This document shows, piece after piece, positions 8,018-13,004 of a DNA stretch of 13,004 nt. The DNA comes from Candidatus Eiseniibacteriota bacterium (GTDB lineage Bacteria > Eisenbacteria > RBG-16-71-46). Each line of letters begins with the position of its first letter. Position 1 is the stretch's first letter. The DNA is taken from assembly GCA_005893185.1 (NCBI GenBank), contig VBOS01000046.1, positions 1 to 13,004 on the forward strand, given 5' to 3'. The notes below the pieces were generated by a model. It was given only the letters and a program-made list of their open reading frames with translations. It ran no database searches and was not told the origin of the DNA. Made by a program: the position numbers and the translations under genes.

Positions 8018-8335
8018 ATGATCGAGATCACGGAGGTTCGAGTTTCGCTCCGCAACGACGAGAAGCTGAAGGCATTCGTGAGCATCACGTTGAACGACTC
8101 TTTCGTGGTCCGAGGGCTCAAGATCATCCACGGGAACTCGGGGCTGTTCGTTGCGATGCCGAGCCGCAAGCGGCCCGATGGGCAGCATCAGGATCTCGCC
8201 CACCCCATCAACGACGTGACGCGCAAATACTTAACGGAGAAGGTGATGCACGAGTACGAGCGCGAGCTGAGCCAGCCCCAGGTTCACGGCCACTCCGCAC
8301 CCGAGAGGGGTCACGACGGGCATCACGAATTCTGA
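8018..8335 (+). CDS. spoVG: SpoVG family regulator
   Basis: Small nucleic-acid-binding regulator, best known from Bacillus septation/sporulation and also present in many non-sporulating bacteria. It has 105 residues. The core matches the family closely: EITEVRVSLRNDEKLKAFVSI, then FVVRGLKIIHGNSGLFVAMPSR, then DLAHPINDVTRKYL. The tail (residues 90-103) is histidine-rich, with five His, and not part of the family core. ATG 8018 has GAGGTGA (8004-8010) seven bases upstream. A 110-nt gap follows ispE, in which I found no convincing promoter. A hairpin follows the stop. The position between ispE and prs recalls Firmicutes order; it does not by itself imply sporulation, and no sporulation gene is visible here. 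Confidence 0.93.
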   Translation: MIEITEVRVSLRNDEKLKAFVSITLNDSFVVRGLKIIHGNSGLFVAMPSRKRPDGQHQDLAHPINDVTRKYLTEKVMHEYERELSQPQVHGHSAPERGHDGHHEF

Positions 8336-8349
8336 GCGTGTGAGGCAGA

Positions 8350-8372
8350 CGCCGCTCTTCTCTTGAGCGGCG
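8350..8372 (+). terminator. Hairpin after spoVG, possible terminator
   Basis: CGCCGCTC (8350-8357) and GAGCGGCG (8365-8372) form a perfect 8-bp stem with the T-rich 7-nt loop TTCTCTT, 15 nt after the spoVG stop. There is no downstream T-run, so termination would be non-canonical. The 3' arm overlaps a promoter-like site. Confidence 0.45.
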
Positions 8373-8391
8373 CGGACGCTGGGCATATCCT
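8363..8391 (+). promoter_or_regulatory. Candidate promoter for the secreted repeat protein
   Basis: TTGAGC (8363-8368) and TATCCT (8386-8391) are 17 nt apart, each with four of six consensus bases. The -35 box lies in the loop and 3' arm of the spoVG hairpin. The leader to the ATG at 8482 would be about 84 nt. Confidence 0.35.
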
Positions 8392-8469
8392 CGAGGGGTT
8401 GTGGCTCCGGGCGGACGGCGTGATGCTCCACGTCCTCCGCAGAGATCCGCCGTTCGCGGGGCCCGGTCC

Positions 8470-8476
8470 GGAGGTG
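8470..8476 (+). promoter_or_regulatory. Ribosome binding site fixing the start at 8482
   Basis: GGAGGTG ends 5 nt before ATG 8482. It rules out the longer reading from about 8401, which would place a polar Arg-rich stretch before the signal peptide. Confidence 0.75.
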
Positions 8477-8481
8477 TCGCC

Positions 8482-9120
8482 ATGCGGTCCCTGTTCCTCG
8501 CTGCGGCTTTCGTGCTCGCGATTGCGCGCCCGGCCGGCGCAGGCTTCCCGCCCGTCGATCCGACCAATTGCGAAATTCCCGCTCACGTCAACGTCGTGGG
8601 GAGCGACGGTGGCTCCGCCGATCCCTTCGTAACGTTCACCGTGATCATCCGGGACCTCACCAATGCTTCCGTGGCCAACTCCGTGGTCACGATCTCGTTC
8701 GCGGGCTGCCCGCACATCCAGATCTGTCCCACCCAGCTCGATCCCCACATCGTCGCCGTGAATTGCGCAGGCAAGGCAGTGACGGGGGTCACCAACGCCG
8801 TGGGTGTGACCACCTTCACCGTCATCGGGGCATCTTCGACGGCCCCCTGCTACGAGCCCCCACCGGTGAGCCGCGCCGAGGTCCGCGCCGACGGCAATCT
8901 CATAGGCAACATGACCGTGTCCGCCCTGGACGTGAATGCAGTGCCCGGCCTGGATGCCAGCGATCTCGCGGCGTGGCTGAGCGCGTTCTTCTGCGGCGGC
9001 ACCCAGCGGTTGGACTAGGATGGCGACGGCTCCGCGAGCGCAACCGATTTGTCGCTGTGGCTCGGGGCGTTCTTCCACGCTCGTTCCACGGCCGGTTGCT
9101 CCGTCGCGCCGTGCCCGTGA
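8482..9120 (+). CDS. Secreted Ig-like protein with two dockerin/EF-hand-like repeats; in-frame TAG at 9016
   Basis: Function unknown. As written, translation ends at TAG 9016-9018 (178 residues), but the frame continues with matching sequence to TGA 9118-9120. A signal peptide is clear (MRSLFLAAAFVLAIARPAGA, likely cleavage after residue 20). Residues about 30-149 are beta-rich and Ig/Big-like (VTFTVIIRDL, VTNAVGVTTFTVIG) with several cysteines. Then come two units 28 residues apart: D150-x-N152-x(8)-DLAAWLSAFF and D178-[stop]-D180-G-D182-G-S184-x(4)-DLSLWLGAFF. The second has a complete DxDxDGxxxxxD calcium-loop pattern as in dockerins, with the stop at loop position 2, usually Tyr/Phe/Ala. 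The end is Cys/Pro-rich (GCSVAPCP). The protein is probably exported and surface-attached or released. The stop may be a recent mutation or a base error. Similar architectures are, from memory, frequent in Candidatus Eisenbacteria. Confidence 0.75.
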
Positions 9121-9131
9121 GCCCGCCCCGG

Positions 9132-9160
9132 TTGACAGCCCGCTGACCGCCCGCTAAGCT
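9132..9160 (+). promoter_or_regulatory. Candidate promoter for tRNA-Gln and prs
   Basis: A perfect TTGACA (9132-9137) is followed after exactly 17 nt by TAAGCT (9155-9160). It lies 12 nt after the end of the secreted-protein frame and about 100 nt before the tRNA. It is the best promoter-like site in the window. The 100 nt between the -10 box and the tRNA hold nothing else I recognise. Confidence 0.6.
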
Positions 9161-9260
9161 GCCGCGGCTTTTCTCCAGGCTTTCTCTCAACGGCCACATG
9201 GCCATCACCCCGCTGCGCCCAAAGGCGTTGCGGACCGTGACGGAAATCCCGTTCTGTTGG

Positions 9261-9335
9261 TGGGGCGTGGCCAAGCGGTAAGGCACGAGACTTTGGATCT
9301 CGCATCCGGAGGTTCGAATCCTCCCGCCCCAGCCA
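9261..9335 (+). tRNA. tRNA-Gln (anticodon UUG)
   Basis: The full cloverleaf is readable. Acceptor TGGGGCG (9261-9267) pairs with CGCCCCA (9325-9331). The D arm is GCC/GGC with GG in the loop. The anticodon stem CGAGA/TCTCG has loop CTTTGGA, giving anticodon TTG at 9293-9295. The T arm is GGAGG-TTCGAAT-CCTCC (9308-9324). Discriminator G is at 9332 and CCA is encoded at 9333-9335. Its place between ispE and prs matches the arrangement I recall from Pseudomonas and other Proteobacteria. Confidence 0.97.
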
Positions 9336-9342
9336 TGTGGGG

Positions 9343-9361
9343 CCCGGAGGATTTCTCCGGG
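9343..9361 (+). terminator. Hairpin 8 nt after tRNA-Gln
   Basis: CCCGGAG (9343-9349) pairs perfectly with CTCCGGG (9355-9361) around loop GATTT. No T-run follows. It could be a weak terminator or attenuator between the tRNA and prs, or a tRNA 3'-processing element. Confidence 0.4.
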
Positions 9362-9444
9362 TCTCGAGTCTGCCCGCGCCCTTCGCTCCCGGGCGCAGGG
9401 CGTGGTCGTCGTGCCGGCTGCGCGGCCGGATGAGTCGTCGAATC

Positions 9445-9450
9445 GGAGGA
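9445..9450 (+). promoter_or_regulatory. Ribosome binding site fixing the prs start
   Basis: GGAGGA lies 8 nt before GTG 9459. It supports that start over the in-frame GTGs at 9402 and 9411, whose extra residues are polar and unlike the family N terminus. Confidence 0.7.
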
Positions 9451-9458
9451 CGTCGCGC

Positions 9459-10391
9459 GTGGATCCCTGCCGGATCTTCTGTGGCAACGCCAGCCGCCCG
9501 CTGGCGGGCAAGATCTGCCAGCACCTGAAGGCGCCGCTGGGGGACGCCGAGGTGTCGCGCTTCGAGGACGGCGAGGTCTCCGCCAAGTACAACGAGAACA
9601 TCCGCGGCAGCGACGTGTTCATCGTGCAGGCGACCGGCGCGCCGGCGGAGAACCTGATGGAGCTGCTGGTGATGCTGGACGCCGCCAAGCGCGCATCGGC
9701 GCGGCGCGTGACGGCCGTGATGCCCTACTTCGGCTACGCGCGCCAGGATCGCAAGGACCAGCCGCGCGCGCCGATCTCGGCCAAGCTGGTGGCGAACCTC
9801 ATCACGGTCGCGGGCGCCGACCGCGGGCTCACGATGGATCTCCACAGCGCGCAGATCCAGGGCTTCTTCGACATCCCGTTCGACCACGTCTACGCCGCGC
9901 CTGTGATGATCGAGTACTTCGCGAAGAAGCGCATTCCCGACGTGGTGGTGGTGGCGCCGGACGTGGGCGGCGTCAAGATGGCGCGCGCCTACGCGAAGCG
10001 CCTGGGCGCGGACCTGGTGCTCACCGACAAGCGGCGCCCGCGGCCGGACTCGGTCGAGATCATGAACATCATCGGCGACGTGCGCGGCAAGAACGCCGTG
10101 CTGTTCGACGACGTTGTGACCACCGCGCGCACGCTGTGCCAGGCGGCGGATGCGATCCGCGAGAACGGGGCGAAGGACATCTACGCCGGGGTGACGCACG
10201 GCGTGTTCAGCCCCGGGGCGCTCGAGCGCATCGGGCGCTCGCCGATCAAGGAGCTCGCGATCACCGACTCGGTCCATCATGATTCCGTCGCGATGCCCGC
10301 CAACGTCACCGTGCTGTCGGTGGCGGCCCTGCTGGGCGAGGCGGTGCAGCGCATTCACGAGGAGCGGTCGCTCAGCTCCCTGTTCATCTGA
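9459..10391 (+). CDS. prs: Ribose-phosphate pyrophosphokinase (PRPP synthetase)
   Basis: Makes PRPP from ribose-5-phosphate and ATP for nucleotide, His/Trp and NAD synthesis; PRPP is also the likely co-substrate of the prenyltransferase at 6073. It has 310 residues, standard size. RIFCGNASRPLAGKI at the start fits the family. Others are RFEDGE (34-39), the ATP-site YARQDRK (93-99), DLHSAQIQGFFDIP with His129, APDVGGVKMA, and DKRRP with Lys191 and Arg193. The C-terminal ERSLSSLF is typical. The ribose-5-phosphate loop reads DDVVTTART (217-225) where the family has DDMxDTAGT: the third Asp is Thr221 and the Gly is Arg224. The rest of the active site looks intact, so I expect an active enzyme, perhaps with altered kinetics. 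It lies downstream of tRNA-Gln and before rplY. Confidence 0.93.
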   Translation: MDPCRIFCGNASRPLAGKICQHLKAPLGDAEVSRFEDGEVSAKYNENIRGSDVFIVQATGAPAENLMELLVMLDAAKRASARRVTAVMPYFGYARQDRKDQPRAPISAKLVANLITVAGADRGLTMDLHSAQIQGFFDIPFDHVYAAPVMIEYFAKKRIPDVVVVAPDVGGVKMARAYAKRLGADLVLTDKRRPRPDSVEIMNIIGDVRGKNAVLFDDVVTTARTLCQAADAIRENGAKDIYAGVTHGVFSPGALERIGRSPIKELAITDSVHHDSVAMPANVTVLSVAALLGEAVQRIHEERSLSSLFI

Positions 10392-10398
10392 CCCCTAC

Positions 10399-10425
10399 GC
10401 GGGCGCGCCGGAATCGGCGGCCCGC
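10399..10425 (+). terminator. Strong GC hairpin between prs and rplY
   Basis: GCGGGC (10399-10404) pairs with GCCCGC (10420-10425) and CGCCG (10406-10410) with CGGCG (10415-10419). That makes 11 G-C pairs with one bulged G (10405) and loop GAAT. It starts 8 nt after the prs stop. There is no T-run, so it may attenuate transcription or block 3' exonucleases rather than act as a full terminator. Confidence 0.5.
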
Positions 10426-10479
10426 TGCAACGCGAACCCGGGGCGCGACGCTCCGGAATGGCAAGGAAGAGGAGGCACC

Positions 10480-11220
10480 ATGCCCGTCATCCCGCTCGCC
10501 GGCGCGCGTCGCGACCGGCTCGGCAAAGGCGGCGCACGCAAGTCGCGCGCCGCAGGACAGATTCCGGCCGTGCTCTACGGCCATGGCGAGACCCCGATCC
10601 CGGTCGCGATCGGGACCCGCGACTTCGAGGTCGCGCTCCACCGGCACGAGGGCGGCAACCCGATCGTGAGCCTGGCGCTGGAGGGCGGTGAGTACACGGC
10701 GCTGATCCGCGCCGTCCAGTACGACCCCGTCACCCACCACATCCTCCACCTCGACTTCCAGCACATCTCGCTGACCGAGACCGTTGAGGTGAAGGTGGCG
10801 CTGCTGTTCACGGGCCTCGCGGTCGGCGTCAAGGACGGCGGCGGCATCCTCGAGCACATCATGCGCGAGGTCGAGGTGCGCTGCCTGCCGACCGCGATCC
10901 CGCCTTCGATCTCCCTGGACGTGAGCCATCTCAACATCGGCGACTCGGTCCATGTGCGCGACATCTCGATCCCGAACGTCGTGATTCTCACCGACGCAGC
11001 AGCCACCATCGCAACGGTGGTGCCGCCGACCGTGATGGAGGAGAAGCCGGCGGAAGAGGCGGTGGTGGCCGAGGCGGGGGCGGCCGAGCCGGAAGTGATC
11101 GCCAAGGGCAAGAAGGAGGAAGAGGGCGAGGGAGGGAAGGAGGAGCCCAAGGCGGAGAAGGGCGAGAAGAAGGCGGACAAGAAGGAAGAGAAGCGCGAGG
11201 AGAAGAAGGAGAAGAAGTAG
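10480..11220 (+). CDS. rplY: Large ribosomal subunit protein bL25 (CTC/TL5 type)
   Basis: 5S-rRNA-binding protein of the 50S subunit. It has 246 residues. The N-terminal L25 domain (about 1-95) shows ARRDRLGKGGARKSRAAGQIPAVLYG fragments and ALIRAVQYDPVTHHILHLDF. The C-terminal TL5-like beta domain (about 97-185) includes HIMREVEVRCLPTAIP and SLDVSHLNIGDSVHV. The tail from about 187 to 246 is acidic, then an extreme Lys/Glu repeat (EEKREEKKEKK), longer and more charged than in most homologues. ATG 10480 follows GAGGAGG closely and matches the domain start; the frame upstream is non-coding in character. In Bacillus this CTC form is a general-stress protein, but nothing here shows stress control. 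pth begins 3 nt after the stop. Confidence 0.93.
   Translation: MPVIPLAGARRDRLGKGGARKSRAAGQIPAVLYGHGETPIPVAIGTRDFEVALHRHEGGNPIVSLALEGGEYTALIRAVQYDPVTHHILHLDFQHISLTETVEVKVALLFTGLAVGVKDGGGILEHIMREVEVRCLPTAIPPSISLDVSHLNIGDSVHVRDISIPNVVILTDAAATIATVVPPTVMEEKPAEEAVVAEAGAAEPEVIAKGKKEEEGEGGKEEPKAEKGEKKADKKEEKREEKKEKK
11108..11220 (+). repeat. Polypurine low-complexity tract
   Basis: The last third of the rplY tail is almost all A/G on this strand, built from irregular GAG/AAG/GGAG units encoding Lys and Glu. It also holds several Shine-Dalgarno-like AAGGAG/GAGGAG strings, one of them shortly before the pth start at 11224. Confidence 0.7.
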
Positions 11221-11223
11221 CAG

Positions 11224-11808
11224 GTGGCGTTGGTGCTCGGGCTGGGCAATCCCGGGACGCGCTACGAGCGCACGCGCCACAACGTGGGTGCGCGGGTGGT
11301 GGAGGCCCTGGCCGGGCGCTGGCGGGCGCGGCCGGGCGAATCCGCCGCCGAGTATCGCGCGTGGGAGGCTCGAGTCGGCGATCGTGCCGCGGTGTTGCTG
11401 CGCACGAAGATGTACATGAACGAGAGCGGCGCGGCGCTCGCGGCGTGGCGGGCGCGGCATCCGCTCGAGATCGCGGAGCTGATGGTGGTGGCGGACGACG
11501 TCTATCTGCCGGTCGGGATGGTGAGGGTGAGGCCCGGCGGCTCGAGCGGAGGCCACAGGGGGCTCGAGAGCGTGGGCGCAGCGCTCGACACCTGGGAGTT
11601 CGCGCGGCTGCGGATCGGCGTGGGCCAGGCGCCCGGGGAGGCGCTGCGCGAGCACGTGCTGGACGAGTTCGACGAAGCGGAGGAATCCGAGGTGGCGGAG
11701 GCTGTGCTCATCGCAGCGGACGCCGTGGAGTGCTGGATCGGCGAGGGGCTGCTCGCCGCCATGAATCGTTTCAATCGCCGAGTGGGCAAGGAGGATTCGG
11801 AACCGTGA
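11224..11808 (+). CDS. pth: Peptidyl-tRNA hydrolase
   Basis: Releases tRNA from peptidyl-tRNAs that drop off the ribosome. It has 194 residues, normal length. VLGLGNPGTRYERTRHNVG contains Asn9 and catalytic His19. KMYMNESG (62-69) is the TYMN-SG motif. Asp92 in VADDVYLP and GGSSGGHRGL with His111 complete the active site. GTG 11224 is chosen because GLGNPG must lie near the N terminus. The gene starts 3 nt after rplY, with purine-rich Shine-Dalgarno-like sequence in the rplY end, so translation is probably coupled. Its TGA overlaps the rpsF GTG (GTGA). The rplY-pth pairing is widespread in bacteria. Confidence 0.95.
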   Translation: MALVLGLGNPGTRYERTRHNVGARVVEALAGRWRARPGESAAEYRAWEARVGDRAAVLLRTKMYMNESGAALAAWRARHPLEIAELMVVADDVYLPVGMVRVRPGGSSGGHRGLESVGAALDTWEFARLRIGVGQAPGEALREHVLDEFDEAEESEVAEAVLIAADAVECWIGEGLLAAMNRFNRRVGKEDSEP

Positions 11809-12161
11809 CCAAGTACGAGACGACGTTCATCCTCGACCCCGGGCTGGACGAGACGCGGGTGAACGAGGAGGTGGAACACGTGGTCCAGTGGATCAAGGGC
11901 CTGGGCGGCGAGGTCCTCGATGTGCAGCGCTGGGGCAAGCGGCGCCTCGCGTACGAGATCGGCCGCCGCCGCGACGGGATCTACACGCTCGTGCTCTATC
12001 AGGGCCCGGGCGCGATCGTGAAGGAGCTGGACCGCAAGTTCCGGTTGAACGAATCGGTGCTGCGCAGCCTCACCGTGCTCTACGTCCCGCCCGAGCTGAC
12101 GCAGCCGCAGGTGGACGCCGAGGCGCTGGCCGCGGCCGCCGAGGATGCCGCGGACGAGTAG
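11805..12161 (+). CDS. rpsF: Small ribosomal subunit protein bS6
   Basis: 30S subunit protein that binds the central domain of 16S rRNA together with bS18, which is encoded next. It has 118 residues. MTKYETTFILDPGLDE, QRWGKRRLAYEI and GIYTLVLYQG are typical of the ferredoxin-like fold, as are RLNESVLRSLTVL and an Ala/Glu/Asp-rich tail. GTG 11805 overlaps the pth TGA and has AAGGAGGA (11788-11795) nine bases upstream, a strong site that could give it independent initiation. It ends with TAG, 53 nt before rpsR. No ssb gene lies between rpsF and rpsR, unlike the common Firmicutes order. Confidence 0.96.
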   Translation: MTKYETTFILDPGLDETRVNEEVEHVVQWIKGLGGEVLDVQRWGKRRLAYEIGRRRDGIYTLVLYQGPGAIVKELDRKFRLNESVLRSLTVLYVPPELTQPQVDAEALAAAAEDAADE

Positions 12162-12214
12162 CGAACCGGAGCCACGAAACGAGAACCCATCCGAGGGAGG
12201 TGAGAGACACAGGC

Positions 12215-12457
12215 ATGGTCAGGGAACGAGAAACCAAGAGCTTCAAGAAGAAGTATTGCAAGCTGTGCTTCGAGAAGGTGGGTTTCGTCGACTACAAGGA
12301 CGACAAGCGGCTGGGACGCTTCGTGACCGATCGCGGCAAGATCGTGCCGCGGCGCGTGTCGGGGACCTGCGCGCGGCACCAGAAGCAGCTCACGACCGCG
12401 ATCAAGCGCGCCCGGGTGCTGGCGCTGCTGCCCTTCACCAGTGACTTCTACCGCTGA
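12215..12457 (+). CDS. rpsR: Small ribosomal subunit protein bS18, zinc-binding type
   Basis: 30S protein that forms a heterodimer with bS6. It has 80 residues. The core KIVPRRVSGTCARHQKQLTT and AIKRARVLALLPF is diagnostic. Cys15-x-x-Cys18 together with Cys52 and His55 forms a probable zinc site, the C+ form of S18. ATG 12215 is preferred, with GGGAGGTGA (12195-12203) eleven bases upstream, slightly far. An in-frame GTG at 12200 overlaps that same site and is therefore unlikely. The next gene's GTG lies inside its 3' end. Confidence 0.95.
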   Translation: MVRERETKSFKKKYCKLCFEKVGFVDYKDDKRLGRFVTDRGKIVPRRVSGTCARHQKQLTTAIKRARVLALLPFTSDFYR

Positions 12458-13004
12458 ACCCGCACGCGTGCGGAGCGCGACGTCCTGGCTCCGCAGCGCG
12501 CTGCTGGTGACGGGGCTCGCGCTGCTCGCCCTCCAGACCCCGCCGCCGTGGGGGGCGCTGTGGCTGGTGGTGCCGGCGGCGGTGGCAGCATCGCTGCTGG
12601 CCTGTTGGCGCTTTGGCATCTGGGGGCTCGTGGCTCCGGTCGCAATGCTCGGCGCCGCGATGTTTCGCGAGGGCGGGCTCGGCCTGTGGGCATGGTGGAT
12701 CCCGACCTGCGCGCTGAGCGGCGCGTGGATGGGGCTGCGGGAGGAAGGGGAGGGCACGACCGGCGGCCAGCGGGCCTGGATGCTGATCCCGGTGCTGCTG
12801 CTGGCGGCCGGGCTTCCTTGGCTCCTGCGCTATCCGCAGTTCGTCGGGGATGTGGACCGTGAGCTCAAGGCCAGCGATGCGGAGCTGGTGATGCTCGTGG
12901 GCCGGCTCGGGAGCGAGGGCGGGCAGCTCGCCGCTCTCGAGCGCGCGGTTTCCGAAAACGCGGCGCTTCGCACGCGTCTCCTGCCGCACGTCGTGCCCAC
13001 CGCG
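12441..13004 (+). CDS. Multi-pass membrane protein, probably DUF2232/YybS-like, 3'-partial
   Basis: The frame is open from GTG 12441 to the window end (188 codons), so the gene is truncated by the edge. A polar start is followed by about five hydrophobic segments (around ALLVTGLALLAL, WLVVPAAVAASLLAC, LVAPVAMLGAAM, WWIPTCALSGAWM and WMLIPVLLLAAGLPWLL). A soluble, probably helical region rich in Glu, Leu and Ala follows from about residue 130. I do not recognise a diagnostic motif. The DUF2232/YybS suggestion rests on topology and on position after rpsR, where such a gene, then rplI and dnaB, often lies in Desulfobacterota-like genomes. GTG 12441 overlaps rpsR by 17 nt; GTG 12468 is an alternative without overlap. 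Function unknown. Confidence 0.6.
   Translation, partial: MTSTAEPARVRSATSWLRSALLVTGLALLALQTPPPWGALWLVVPAAVAASLLACWRFGIWGLVAPVAMLGAAMFREGGLGLWAWWIPTCALSGAWMGLREEGEGTTGGQRAWMLIPVLLLAAGLPWLLRYPQFVGDVDRELKASDAELVMLVGRLGSEGGQLAALERAVSENAALRTRLLPHVVPTA

Noticed and set aside
8401..8481. Earlier start for the secreted protein
   Set aside because: The upstream residues are polar and Arg/Pro-rich, while ATG 8482 has a perfectly spaced GGAGGTG and begins a standard signal peptide.
9016..9018. Genome-wide TAG reassignment
   Set aside because: ispE, rplY and rpsF end in TAG at their expected family C termini, so TAG works as a stop here. Site-specific readthrough remains open.
9402..9458. Longer prs N terminus from GTG 9402 or 9411
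   Set aside because: The extra residues do not resemble Prs, and a good Shine-Dalgarno precedes GTG 9459.
1..13004. CRISPR arrays, insertion sequences, toxin-antitoxin or defence genes, attachment site at tRNA-Gln
   Set aside because: No regularly spaced repeats, transposase or integrase motifs were seen, nor a direct repeat of the tRNA 3' end.

Overview
This is a very GC-rich bacterial window with all genes on the + strand, very short intergenic gaps and no TAA stop codons (10 TGA and 4 TAG over 14 gene ends). It is mostly a conserved housekeeping region, not a defence or mobile region. I saw no CRISPR array, insertion sequence, phage gene or integrase. The secreted protein at 8482-9120, with paired DxDxDGxxxxxDL-type repeats, is a style I associate with Candidatus Eisenbacteria and relatives. 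The gene order from ispE to rpsR resembles Proteobacteria/Desulfobacterota, with spoVG added as in Firmicutes. I therefore infer an uncultured, Gram-negative-like candidate phylum, possibly Eisenbacteria. This is inference, because no rRNA is present.

Layout. 1-678: 3' part of an isoprenylcysteine-methyltransferase-like membrane enzyme. 740-7907: a tight gene chain of alaS, a glucose-1-phosphate thymidylyltransferase, rmlD, gmhA, a UbiA-family prenyltransferase and ispE. Most junctions are 4-nt stop/start overlaps (ATGA, TTGA, TTGA, GTGA). The chain links protein synthesis with envelope precursors: dTDP-sugar, heptose, polyprenyl phosphoribose and isoprenoids. 8018-8335: spoVG. 8482-9120: secreted repeat protein. 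9261-9335: tRNA-Gln(UUG). 9459-10391: prs. 10480-12457: rplY, pth, rpsF and rpsR. 12441-13004: start of a multi-pass membrane protein, probably the DUF2232/YybS-type gene that often follows rpsR.

Three genes are interrupted as given. alaS has a frame break at about 1049-1053. gmhA has lost about 70 nt around 5946-5953 and changes frame. The secreted protein has an in-frame TAG (9016-9018) inside the second copy of its calcium-loop-like repeat. alaS is essential, so at least some of these are probably assembly or sequencing errors, but each can be tested separately. Other points of interest are an altered ribose-5-phosphate loop in Prs, a strong hairpin between prs and rplY, three promoter-like sites with exactly 17-bp spacers, and a likely leaderless alaS start. 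I found no convincing new multi-gene system.
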